Shown: in pieces, positions 35,127 through 43,173 of the stretch
How the letters are laid out: each line of letters starts with the position of its first letter
Position numbering within the stretch: position 1 is the first letter of the stretch
NCBI GenBank assembly: GCA_963836015.1
Contig: CAWIIF010000015.1
Location: 992,001-1,056,000, forward strand
DNA from: CAWCDJ01 sp963836015
GTDB lineage: Bacteria; Acidobacteriota; Terriglobia; Bryobacterales; Bryobacteraceae
Direction of reading: 5' to 3'
DNA length: 64,000 bases
Program-made: the position numbers and the translations under genes
Notes under the pieces: model-generated
What the model was told of the DNA's origin: nothing
The model's database searches: none
What the model saw: the letters and a program-made list of their open reading frames with translations, nothing else

Positions 35127-36212
35127 TCAAGTGCGCCAGTTGATCCCCACGTTCAGCTTCTTCTTCGCGTAATCGAAGCTGCGAACCAGGTCGATCAGCT
35201 GCTGTTCCTTGAGCGCATCCGCCATGATCTGGGGATGCCGGCCAGGCACGTCTTCGATCACCATCGGGCCCATATAGGGATGGCCGCTTTTGGCAAGTTC
35301 GACGAAGCGCGCGAACTCCCAGGCGGGCATCTTGGAGAACGCTTTCCAGAACCCGGGTTCGAGGTAAGGCAGCGTGGTGGGAGGCCTTCCGGTGATGATC
35401 TCCAGTTGCATTGACGATTTCGGACACAGCTCGCGAAAACGCGCCACGAACTTCACGAAATCCACGCTGCCGTCTCCCAGCGCCACCCACTGCGCCGCCG
35501 CTCCCTGCGGCACTTCGAACACCGCCGAATCGCGGACGTGTGTGGTCACGACGTAAGGGGCCAGCGTTTCCAGCGTGACGAATGGATCTTCGACGCACCA
35601 CATCGGGTTGCCGGTGTCCAGGCAGGATGCCACATAGTCCTTTCCGGCTTCCTCGATGATCGTTTTCACCTCACGCGCCTGCATGTCGCCGGAGTGGTTT
35701 TCAAGAGCGATTTTGACGCCCAGGTCGAGAGCTTCCGCGCGCACTGAGCGGAATACCTGGATCGTGCTTTCCATGTGCGGCTCGATTCCGCCCGGAGTCA
35801 GGCGGTCGGCGCTGGACCCGAGGTAACAGCGCATGGCCTTCGCGCCGACTCCCCTGGCGACTCGCAGCCCTTCGAGGACGCGTTCGCGGGCCGGCGGGCC
35901 GTTCTTTGAAAACGACGTGCTGGTCGGGCAGATGCACCCGGTTCCGGCGTCGATCGAGATGTTCGCGCGGGCCGCCTGGTCCTTGACTTTCTGCAGGTAG
36001 GCGGCTTCGTAGCTCTCATAATCGGACATCGAGGAGAACTGGATGGTGTCGAGCTTCTGGGAGGCGGCGAATTCCAGGAACTGGGGCGCTTTCCATCCGA
36101 ATGCCCGGACAGAGTAAGTGTCGAAGCCCAGCTTGACAGGAACCTCGGCGCCGGCAGCGGCGGCGGCTGCCGCGGCCACCGGCAGGGTCTGCAGAAAAGT
36201 GCGGCGGTGCAT
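35127..36212 (-). CDS. Exported sugar phosphate isomerase/epimerase-like TIM-barrel protein
   Basis: This 361-residue protein has a hydrophobic Ala-rich export signal MHRRTFLQTLPVAAAAAAAA with a RR motif (Tat-like). The body is an AP-endonuclease-2/xylose-isomerase-type barrel: VKLGFDTYSVRAFGW, then KIALENHSGDMQAREV with a metal-ligand Glu, VASCLDTGNPMWCVEDP, VVTTHVRDSAVFEV and MQLEIITG. Such proteins are abundant in acidobacteria and planctomycetes, usually of unknown substrate. It follows the amidase gene by 4 bases on the same strand and precedes the M14 peptidase. Confidence 0.82.
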   Translation of the reverse strand: MHRRTFLQTLPVAAAAAAAAGAEVPVKLGFDTYSVRAFGWKAPQFLEFAASQKLDTIQFSSMSDYESYEAAYLQKVKDQAARANISIDAGTGCICPTSTSFSKNGPPARERVLEGLRVARGVGAKAMRCYLGSSADRLTPGGIEPHMESTIQVFRSVRAEALDLGVKIALENHSGDMQAREVKTIIEEAGKDYVASCLDTGNPMWCVEDPFVTLETLAPYVVTTHVRDSAVFEVPQGAAAQWVALGDGSVDFVKFVARFRELCPKSSMQLEIITGRPPTTLPYLEPGFWKAFSKMPAWEFARFVELAKSGHPYMGPMVIEDVPGRHPQIMADALKEQQLIDLVRSFDYAKKKLNVGINWRT

Positions 36213-36216
36213 GCTG

Positions 36217-37407
36217 CTACTTTATCGCAGATGCCATTTCCCGGCCGAGCGCCGGCGCGCCCGACGCTGTGCGCCGGACCAGTGCCAGTCGCTCCCGGTA
36301 TTGCCGGCGTAGCTGCAGCTGGTACGCGGCCGCAGTCACGCCTTTTCCGGCGGCGTTCTGCCGCACGAAGTCTTCGGCGGTCTCGACGCCTTTCTTGAGC
36401 GGGGCGCCGGCCTGCTCTAGATAGGCCGGGTCGCATTCGAACCCGGAATCCGCCACGGCCCGGAGAGGCAGTATGTAGTTGTTCGGAAGCCCAATGGATT
36501 CATAGGGAAAGCCGGATGCCCAGTCCGTGTGGTAGCCCACCCGCATGTTGTCCGGATTCACCGAGACCTGGGCGTGCGTCACGCAGTCGGCCGCCGCGAT
36601 GGGGTAGCGGCTGCGCAGCATTTCGACCAGCACCGCTGCCGCGCGTTCCTGCGCAGGGCTGATGGCGGTCTCGCGCCCCGGAACCGCTCCGGCCTCGAAA
36701 GAGACTCCCAGGAAGCTCTCATTCAAGTTGATATAAGTCCAGCGCTCGTCCGCCCATAGGGAGAAGCCCGCGTGGTTAGCAGCATCGCTCTCCCGCACGA
36801 CCCGGTAAACTCTTCCGAAACGGTCGATCACGAAGTTGTACGCGCATTTCCGGCGGACATAATCCAATGTAGACTCACCCAATTTCTTCAGGACGCGGTT
36901 CTCCCGCTCTTCAAACGGCGCCTGCCGGCTCTCGGTGGCGTGGAAAACGATGCCTGCCGGTGTATTGCGTATCTCCCCCGCTTCCCGCCCCGAACCACCA
37001 GTTGCGAATGCGACATAGCGCCGTGGATGAGTGGACACTTCATAGCGGGTCTCGATGCGCAGGCCGTTGCTGTAGATCTCGAACTCAGCGTTCTTTTCCA
37101 CCTGCCAGATGGGCGGCGGCCCTCCTGCCGGGCGGCTTGCCACGGGCAGGGGAGCGGCTGCCAACGTCGTGTGCGGAGCGGGGGGCTCGACTCGCGCTTT
37201 GGCCTTGACCAGGAACAAGACCGCCACGGTGCACAAGATCGCCGCAGGCACGTACCGGCGTCGCGTCCAGGCCTTCGCGGAGGCCGGCCGGTCATTGGCG
37301 GTTACGACCTTTAGAAAGCGCAGCTTCGCGACTGGATCGTGGATCTGTCCCGCCAGCCAGTCCACAACCGGCCGGGAATCGGACTCGGTCTGCCTCTTCG
37401 GTCCCAT
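36217..37407 (-). CDS. Membrane-anchored PGRP/amidase_2 peptidoglycan amidase-like protein
   Basis: This protein has 396 residues from the ATG at 37407 (MGPKRQTESDSRP); a TTG 45 bases upstream is less likely. A short cytosolic N-terminus precedes one membrane helix near residues 54-70 (YVPAAILCTVAVLFLVK). The outer domain is amidase_2/PGRP-like: GIVFHATESRQ with the first zinc His, YNFVIDRFGRVYRVV, ANHAGFS, NESFLGVSFE, and a late THAQVS plus GYHTDWASGF giving the second His and an acidic ligand. It should bind or cleave the N-acetylmuramoyl-L-alanine bond in peptidoglycan. It diverges from the coiled-coil/actin cassette. Confidence 0.82.
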   Translation of the reverse strand: MGPKRQTESDSRPVVDWLAGQIHDPVAKLRFLKVVTANDRPASAKAWTRRRYVPAAILCTVAVLFLVKAKARVEPPAPHTTLAAAPLPVASRPAGGPPPIWQVEKNAEFEIYSNGLRIETRYEVSTHPRRYVAFATGGSGREAGEIRNTPAGIVFHATESRQAPFEERENRVLKKLGESTLDYVRRKCAYNFVIDRFGRVYRVVRESDAANHAGFSLWADERWTYINLNESFLGVSFEAGAVPGRETAISPAQERAAAVLVEMLRSRYPIAAADCVTHAQVSVNPDNMRVGYHTDWASGFPYESIGLPNNYILPLRAVADSGFECDPAYLEQAGAPLKKGVETAEDFVRQNAAGKGVTAAAYQLQLRRQYRERLALVRRTASGAPALGREMASAIK

Positions 37408-37603
37408 CGTGACAATGAATAGATCGGCCGGGCCGAAAAAAAACCTTAGCAAAATGGCGGGAGAACTCTACTGAGAACAACCTCACCCTGCCGATACTAC
37501 TTGAGTGATACCCGATAGGAAAGGGGAACCGCGATACCGGACGGCTGGTTCAGGCCGGCCGGATAGCGCTGTCAAGCTCAATGGTTCCGCGGGGTTTTCA
37601 AGC

Positions 37604-38254
37604 ATGTTGAAACAATGGTTTAACTTTTCGTATCAAAACGGCTCTCACAATGGAGTGGCCCATCCGGCGACGGAGACCTCCACGCACAATCTGGCTGATA
37701 CGGCGAAGGACGTTGCTCCGGCGCCGGAGTCCAGGATCGCCACACCGCCTGCTTTTGACCAGATCTATAACGGCGCTGCCGTCAAACCGGCGCGGATTCC
37801 GTACGGGATCCTCAAGGTTGCGGACATGATCGCCAGCGCCCACCTCTCCGGAATGTCGCCGGAGACCAAGCGCTCTGCCCTTTTGATGGCTCTCGAAGCC
37901 GCGGGGGCCGAGGTGGAAGACGTGCTCCAGGACGCTGTCGTCCGCCAGCGCGCCCTCAACGACTATGAAGAGACCTACCAGGGCCGACTGAAAGACCTGG
38001 AAAACGTCAAGTCCGAGGAAAACTCCAAAATCCAGGCGGAGTTGGACCGGATCACCGGGCAGTATATGTCGCGCATCCAGGCCAATGTGGATGACGTCGC
38101 CCGGGAGCAGGATAATTACCGCGCCTGGCAGAAGCGCAAACAGCAGGAGGTCGAGCGGATTACGGAAGCTGCAGCCTTCTGCGTGCCCCACGGAAGCCAG
38201 AACGGCAACGGTCTGAGTTCGGTTCTCGAACGGGCGACCTTTCCGCGGAGGTAG
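37604..38254 (+). CDS. Coiled-coil protein of the actin-like cassette
   Basis: I do not recognise this 216-residue protein. The preferred start is the ATG at 37604 (MLKQWFNFSYQNGS); an ATG at 37505 would add 33 low-complexity residues. Residues 1-60 look disordered. Residues about 65-105 form a helical domain (IPYGILKVADMIASAHLSGM), and 115-190 are a charged coiled coil (YQGRLKDLENVKSEENSKIQ, then DDVAREQDNYRAWQKRKQQE). The tail is Gly/Asn-rich. It is followed at 2 bases by a tiny membrane protein gene and then by an actin-fold ATPase, suggesting a filament-associated or scaffold role. This is inference from architecture and context. Confidence 0.65.
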   Translation: MLKQWFNFSYQNGSHNGVAHPATETSTHNLADTAKDVAPAPESRIATPPAFDQIYNGAAVKPARIPYGILKVADMIASAHLSGMSPETKRSALLMALEAAGAEVEDVLQDAVVRQRALNDYEETYQGRLKDLENVKSEENSKIQAELDRITGQYMSRIQANVDDVAREQDNYRAWQKRKQQEVERITEAAAFCVPHGSQNGNGLSSVLERATFPRR

Positions 38255-38256
38255 AG

Positions 38257-38409
38257 GTGTTGATCGGGGCAGTCTGCTTCGTGCTGGCGGTCGGGGTGAT
38301 CACCAGTTGGCGGTTCGAGAGTGGGAATCCGCTCGGTCCGCGCGAGTTGCTCAGGATGAGGCGCATCTGGGATCGAACACATCGGGAAGAGACTCTTCCA
38401 TTCGATTGA
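38257..38409 (+). CDS. 50-residue single-span membrane peptide
   Basis: This small gene starts at GTG 38257 (or TTG 38260), with GGAGG at 38247-38251 at ideal spacing, immediately behind the coiled-coil gene stop at 38254. The product begins LIGAVCFVLAVGVITSW, one membrane helix, then a basic tail (GPRELLRMRRIWDRTHREE) and ends at TGA 38409. The actin-like gene follows after 20 bases with its own GGAGG. Tight packing and good ribosome-binding sites on both sides argue that it is real and part of the cassette. It resembles no family I know; it could tether the cytoskeletal pair to the membrane. Confidence 0.6.
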   Translation: MLIGAVCFVLAVGVITSWRFESGNPLGPRELLRMRRIWDRTHREETLPFD

Positions 38410-38429
38410 GAAGGAACGGAGGTTCATAG

Positions 38430-39428
38430 ATGAGTCAAGCAGAGGAATATACACAGCCGATCGGACTCGATATCGGTACAAGCCGCATTGTGGCGGCGAG
38501 GAATGCGGATCGCGTCTTTCGATATGCCGCGCAGCTGAATGCGTTTATCACGCTGCCGTACTCGAAACTGACCCTGAGCCTGCTGGAGCGGGAGAACGTA
38601 TTCCATGAAGTGCAGGGCCAGGACATCGTGGTCGTTGGAGACGACGCGCAGAAGTTCGCCGAGGTGTTCCATGTGGAAACCCGGCGGCCCATGTTCCAGG
38701 GCGTGCTGAACCCGCATGAGCCCCACAGCCTCACGGTTGTGCGGCGCATCGTGGAAAAGCTGCTGGGGAAGGCCACGGTGGAGGGTCAGAAGGTGCTCTT
38801 CAGCGTGCCGGCGCCGGTCCTGTCCTCGGAAATCGGCATCGCTTACCACGAGGCATCCGTCCGCCAGATTCTGACCGAGCTGGGGTACGAGTGCCAGCCT
38901 ATCGAAGAGGGCTTGGCGGTGGTGTTCGCCGAGCTGGGCGCGTCCAACTATACGGGAATCGGAATTTCCTGCGGAAGCGGACTCAGCAATGTCTGCCTCT
39001 CGGTGCTTTCTGTGCCGGTAATCAGCTTCAGCGTTTCGAGGGCCGGCGACTTCATCGACAACCAGGCGTCCCTGGTGACTGGCGAACTTGCGACACGGCT
39101 GCGGGTCCAAAAGGAACAGAGCTTCTCGCTGAACGGCCTGTCGGGCGACCGCGTCCGGAATGCCCTCACGGTGTACTACTACGAAGTGATCGATCAGTTG
39201 GTGAACGCGCTGCGCAGCCAGATTTCGTCAACCCAGAAGCTGCCCAAGCTCGACAAATCGGTCCCCCTGGTGGTCAGCGGCGGAACCTCGATGCCTCAAG
39301 GATTTATGGAGCGTTTCACCCAGGCGCTCAAGGCCAACGATTTCCCGGTGCGGCTGGCGGAGGTGCGGAGGTCGGCCGACCCGCTGAACTCCACGGCGCG
39401 CGGCGCCCTGATGGCGGCCCTGATCTAG
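38430..39428 (+). CDS. Divergent actin/Hsp70-fold ATPase
   Basis: This 332-residue protein starts at the ATG at 38430 with GGAGG 7 bases upstream. Actin-superfamily motifs are in order: phosphate-1 IGLDIGTSRIVAA (residues 11-23), connect-like EEGLAVVFAEL (159-169), phosphate-2 GIGISCGSGLSNVCLSV (176-192), a GDFID box (206-210) and the adenosine loop LVVSGGTSMPQGF (280-292). In phosphate-2 the usual aspartate (DIGGGT in MreB/ParM) is Ser, so ATP hydrolysis may be slowed or altered. It is not typical MreB, FtsA, ParM or PilM in length or motifs. With the coiled-coil protein and membrane peptide it may form a polymerising or polarity system. Confidence 0.75.
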   Translation: MSQAEEYTQPIGLDIGTSRIVAARNADRVFRYAAQLNAFITLPYSKLTLSLLERENVFHEVQGQDIVVVGDDAQKFAEVFHVETRRPMFQGVLNPHEPHSLTVVRRIVEKLLGKATVEGQKVLFSVPAPVLSSEIGIAYHEASVRQILTELGYECQPIEEGLAVVFAELGASNYTGIGISCGSGLSNVCLSVLSVPVISFSVSRAGDFIDNQASLVTGELATRLRVQKEQSFSLNGLSGDRVRNALTVYYYEVIDQLVNALRSQISSTQKLPKLDKSVPLVVSGGTSMPQGFMERFTQALKANDFPVRLAEVRRSADPLNSTARGALMAALI

Positions 39429-39638
39429 CGGCCCAGGCTTGCGCGCGGGGCGCCGCGGGCGCTGGCACGCGGCGTGCAGTTCGGTGCGCGTGGTCTCGCG
39501 TAAATGCTTATTCCCCCAGGGGTTCGGGCAACCTCGGCGTGCCGATTCCGCACACTGGTGTGGCCCGAAGGCACTATCCGTCCCCTGCTATAATCGGGAG
39601 TTAATACAGGCATCGTTACGCTTCCTAAACAATCGCGC
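39429..39638 (+). promoter_or_regulatory. Intergenic region with promoter of the NHL protein gene
   Basis: This 210-base spacer has a very GC-rich first half without a T-run terminator. TATAAT at 39589-39594 is an exact -10, leaving a leader of roughly 35-40 bases before the ATG at 39639. The -35 is poor and no Shine-Dalgarno sequence is evident. Confidence 0.45.
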
Positions 39639-42554
39639 ATGAAGTGCATTTCGGTATTCCTACTGAGCGCGGCGACCTTGTGCGCCGCCGATTTCACCAC
39701 GGGCCAGGCAGCCCGCCTCGTGATCGGGCAAACGACTTTCACCAGTCAGGACCCGAACTCGAGCGACACCATCGTCGGCGGGGTTAGCGGCTTGGCATAT
39801 GCGGCCGATACCCTGTTCGTCGTGGACTCCAACCGCGTCGGGGCCAGCCCGATCAACCATCGGGTGCTGCTGTTCAAGAATGCTTCGTCGCAGATTCCCG
39901 GCCCCACGGCAGAGCTCGACTATACCCATAAATGTCCTGCTTGCGTGGGACAGGCGACCGTTGTGCTGGGCCAGCCCGACTTCACCACAACCACGGAGAA
40001 TCTCGCGGCCAGTTCCAGTGCCCTGCGCCAGCCGACCGCGGTCGCCAGCGATGGCGTCCACGTGGTCATCGCCGACACCAACCATAACCGGGTCCTGATC
40101 TGGAACCGGATTCCGACGGTCAATAACCAGCCGGCGGATGTGGTGGTCGGGCAGGCCGACTTCAACAGCTCCACGCTGCCGGCAGGAAATACGCCGACCG
40201 CCAAATCGATGCGCGGCCCGCAGGGCGTGTGGATTCAGAACGGAAGACTATACGTAGCCGATACGCAGAACAACCGCGTCCTCATCTATAACCACATTCC
40301 TGCCAGCAATGGCGTGGCAGCCGACGTGGTGCTCGGGGCGCCCAACTTCACGACCTTCGTCCAGCCCGACCTGACCCAGCAGACCACCGACGCCAGCGCC
40401 ACCAACATGCTGAACCCCGTGTCGGTCACTTCCGACGGTGTTCGCCTGTTTGTCACGGATCTCGGCTACAACCGCGTGCTGGTATGGAACTCGATTCCTT
40501 CCGCCAATGACGCGCCGGCCGACTTCGCCCTCGGCCAGCCCGATCTCACTAGTTCCTTCGCCAACAATGCTTACAGCACCGACGCCAACGGTGTCGAGAC
40601 CGCGGTTCTCTGCACGACCTCCAACGGCAAGGATTCGAATGGCAACCCGACCTATCCGAACTACTGCAACAACACCCTGAACTTCCCGCGCTATGCGCTC
40701 TCCACTGGGTCGCGTCTGTTCATCGCGGATGGCGGGAACGACCGTGTGCTGGTCTACAACCAGATGCCCACCCAGAGCGGTGCGGCGGCGGATTATGTGA
40801 TCGGCCAGATCGGCGGTTCGGTCAACCAGGCATCGGATGCCGCGGACTCGCTGCGCACCCCGCTGGACCTCGCTTGGGACGGTACGAACCTCTATGTGAG
40901 CGACGCCTTTAACCGGCGTGTGACGGTGTACTCGGTGGGCCAGACCACTGTGCCCTACCAGGGCGTGCGGAACTCCGCCAGTATCGCAATCTACGCCAGG
41001 GGTAGCATCTCGATTGGGGGCACGATTACCAAGGGCGACATCATTACCCTCGAAATCGGCACCGACGCGCTTACTACGACCACCACGAATTCGAACGGCA
41101 CCACGACCACCAGCACCAGCACCAATCCGAAGTACACGTATACCGTGCAGACGAACGATACGCTGGCGACCGTGACCCAGGGTCTCGCCGCGGCCATCAA
41201 CGGAAGTAATTCCGGGGCCGGGGACCCGAACGTACGGGCTACGCCGGATCCCGTGAACGATGTCGTGATCCTGACGGCACGGAACGCCGGGACGGGCGGG
41301 AATAGCATCAATTACCAGACCACCCTTTCCACCAATGCGACGATCGGGGCCGGGGTGGCGGCCAGCACGCTCACCGGCGGCGGCGACGCGGCCTCAATCG
41401 CCCCGGGCACGATCGTGTCGATTATGGGAGCGAATCTCTCGTCGGCCACGGCCTCGGCGGATCTTTCGCAGACCTCCCTGCCCACCCAGTTGGGCGGCAC
41501 CGAAGTTTACTTCAACGGCATCCGGGCGCCGCTGTATTACGTCTCGCCCACGCAGGTCAACGCACAAGTGCCTTGGGAACTGAACGACACGACCAGCATC
41601 AATGCCTACGTGCGGTCCGTTATGGGGGATGGCTCCGTGGTGAATACCACTCCGGTGGCGGTCACGATCGTCCCGGCCAACCCCGGCGTTTTCACCGAGG
41701 GCGATACCGGCGTCGGGGTGATTTATCATGGATCGAGTAGCGCCGTCGCCATCGTTTCGGTCGATGGCACGGTGACCGCCGGAGACGTGGCCACGGTGAC
41801 GATCGAGGATCGGAGCTATTCCTACACTGTGCAATCCGGCGACACTTTGGATAGCGTTCGCGACAACCTGATCGCGCTGATCAACCAGGATCCGAAGGTG
41901 ACCGCGGAAGCGGCCGGAGTGTACGACCGCATTATTATTAAGGCGCGGGTAGAAGGTCCGGAAGGCAACGGAATTCCGATCAGTGGGAGCGCCAACTCGA
42001 GCGCTACGGTCATTATTACGGCCTTCAGTACCTCGCTCTGCTGCGCCAATGTGGCGGGCGGCCTGGTGACGCCTCAGAATCCGGCGATCCCCGGGGAAAC
42101 CATCATCGTCTACGCGACCGGATTAGGACTTCCGGTACTCAACGACCAGGTTGCCGCGGCGCTGCAGACGGGCGTTCAGTACCCCTCGGACGCGCCCGCA
42201 ACGGCTCCGCAAAGCGCTGTGTCCTCGATCGCCGGCGGATCGACCGCGGACGTGCTTTCCGCGACGCTGCTGCCGGGCACCGTCGGCACGTTCAAGGTGG
42301 TTCTCCACCTGAATACTTCTTTGCCGACGAATTCCGCGACGCAGTTGACCATCGCGCAGGACGTTTACGTCAGCAACATTGCTACGATGCCGGTGGTGAA
42401 TCCGGCAAGCCAGGGGACGAGTAGTGTTGCCGGATCAACTCCCGCGTCGGTTCAGGCACCAAGTGCTCCCACGGCTCCCTCCGCCCGATCCGCTGCCGCA
42501 CCTCGGTCGCTGAGACATGGTCGAAAGCCCCTTCAAGGGGGAGCGCTGAAATAA
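39639..42554 (+). CDS. Secreted NHL-repeat protein with TIGR03437 C-terminal domain
   Basis: This 971-residue protein has a signal peptide (MKCISVFLLSAATLCAA). Residues ~20-440 are NHL-like beta-propeller repeats, each with an NRVLIWN/NRVLVYN-type strand and a VVGQADFN-type strand. From about 455 to 580 comes a Thr-rich module with YTVQTNDTLATV. At about 583 the TIGR03437 domain begins (ASIAPGTIVSIMGANLSS, VSPTQVNAQVPWEL), is interrupted at ~704-803 by a second copy of the module (YSYTVQSGDTLDSV), and resumes with NPAIPGETIIVYATGLGLP. The last ~45 residues are antisense to nadD and low-complexity. TIGR03437 is a hallmark of Solibacter-like acidobacteria; the function is extracellular and unknown. 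Confidence 0.85.
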   Translation: MKCISVFLLSAATLCAADFTTGQAARLVIGQTTFTSQDPNSSDTIVGGVSGLAYAADTLFVVDSNRVGASPINHRVLLFKNASSQIPGPTAELDYTHKCPACVGQATVVLGQPDFTTTTENLAASSSALRQPTAVASDGVHVVIADTNHNRVLIWNRIPTVNNQPADVVVGQADFNSSTLPAGNTPTAKSMRGPQGVWIQNGRLYVADTQNNRVLIYNHIPASNGVAADVVLGAPNFTTFVQPDLTQQTTDASATNMLNPVSVTSDGVRLFVTDLGYNRVLVWNSIPSANDAPADFALGQPDLTSSFANNAYSTDANGVETAVLCTTSNGKDSNGNPTYPNYCNNTLNFPRYALSTGSRLFIADGGNDRVLVYNQMPTQSGAAADYVIGQIGGSVNQASDAADSLRTPLDLAWDGTNLYVSDAFNRRVTVYSVGQTTVPYQGVRNSASIAIYARGSISIGGTITKGDIITLEIGTDALTTTTTNSNGTTTTSTSTNPKYTYTVQTNDTLATVTQGLAAAINGSNSGAGDPNVRATPDPVNDVVILTARNAGTGGNSINYQTTLSTNATIGAGVAASTLTGGGDAASIAPGTIVSIMGANLSSATASADLSQTSLPTQLGGTEVYFNGIRAPLYYVSPTQVNAQVPWELNDTTSINAYVRSVMGDGSVVNTTPVAVTIVPANPGVFTEGDTGVGVIYHGSSSAVAIVSVDGTVTAGDVATVTIEDRSYSYTVQSGDTLDSVRDNLIALINQDPKVTAEAAGVYDRIIIKARVEGPEGNGIPISGSANSSATVIITAFSTSLCCANVAGGLVTPQNPAIPGETIIVYATGLGLPVLNDQVAAALQTGVQYPSDAPATAPQSAVSSIAGGSTADVLSATLLPGTVGTFKVVLHLNTSLPTNSATQLTIAQDVYVSNIATMPVVNPASQGTSSVAGSTPASVQAPSAPTAPSARSAAAPRSLRHGRKPLQGGALK

Positions 42555-43014
42555 AGTCCGCGAATTCGGCCGGAGGCATGTATTCGCCGGTCCGCGCGGC
42601 TACCAGCAGATCGAACCGTTTGAGCATTTCGGCGAACGCGCCGGGCGTGCCGTAGTCCCACGAGACGATACGCTCGGCGGCGTCCCGGCCACACAAAAAT
42701 GTCAGCCGCACGTCCGGGCCGTATTTCAGCCGGCATTCGTCTGCGATCTCCGCGAACAGACCGCGCCGGCTGGCGGCGACGGAATACCGGGGCTGTCCGC
42801 CCACTGCCGCGTCCAGCATGTCGAGACGCTGGCGGAAAGTCGCGCCGGAGTAGTGTTTGTGCGGGAACACTCGTGGCAGAACGAAGACGACTTCATCGAC
42901 TGTGGATAGCGCAGCCTTGGCTAGCGCGAGATGGGCTACGGTGACTGGATTAAAAGTGCCCGGCAGGACGCCGAGACGGCGCGGGTGGATCTCAGCCCGG
43001 CGGAAGAACTGCAT
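42382..43014 (-). CDS. nadD: Nicotinate-nucleotide adenylyltransferase-like protein
   Basis: This 210-residue nucleotidyltransferase has the phosphate-binding loop LGVLPGTFNPVTVAHLALAK, VFVLPRVFPHK, and late SATEVRQRIGRREPWEHLVP, all as in NadD (NaMN to deamido-NAD in NAD synthesis). The start ATG at 43014 has GGAAAG upstream; a GTG at 43035 lies inside a palindrome. VAH stands where the family has xGH or xAH. The 3' end overlaps the convergent NHL gene by 173 bases, longer than expected, so one of the two tails may be an extension. No obg or rsfS neighbour is present. Confidence 0.8.
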   Translation of the reverse strand: MQFFRRAEIHPRRLGVLPGTFNPVTVAHLALAKAALSTVDEVVFVLPRVFPHKHYSGATFRQRLDMLDAAVGGQPRYSVAASRRGLFAEIADECRLKYGPDVRLTFLCGRDAAERIVSWDYGTPGAFAEMLKRFDLLVAARTGEYMPPAEFADFISALPLEGAFDHVSATEVRQRIGRREPWEHLVPEPTRELIRQHYSSPGLPDSPPAS

Positions 43015-43027
43015 CGAACTCTTTCCG

Positions 43028-43054
43028 GATTTCACAGCCTGATAGTGTGAAATC
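43028..43054. promoter_or_regulatory. Perfect 9-bp inverted repeat upstream of nadD
   Basis: GATTTCACA (43028-43036) and TGTGAAATC (43046-43054) are separated by 9 bases. The dyad ends 14 bases before the nadD ATG, a position suited to an operator. The regulator is unknown. Confidence 0.5.
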
Positions 43055-43127
43055 CCTCACCTCACTACCCGCAGACGCGGTTGGTTCGGTGAGTGTTTTC
43101 ACTCAGGGCATCCGGCCCGCAGCCAGA

Positions 43128-43163
43128 GACACAAAAGGCGCGAGAGTGATCTCGCGCCTTTTG
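43128..43163. terminator. Strong bidirectional rho-independent terminator after the DksA/TraR gene
   Basis: A perfect 16-bp stem (CACAAAAGGCGCGAGA at 43128-43143 and its complement at 43148-43163) with a GTGA loop has A-rich and T-rich flanks. It lies 11 bases after the dksA-like stop on the minus strand and is the clearest terminator in the window. Confidence 0.85.
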
Positions 43164-43173
43164 TGAAACCGGT

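Noticed and set aside
37453..37603. c-di-GMP (GEMM-like) riboswitch in the region before the coiled-coil gene
   Set aside because: Some GGAAA/GGGG elements are present, but the conserved core and tetraloop-receptor features do not line up.
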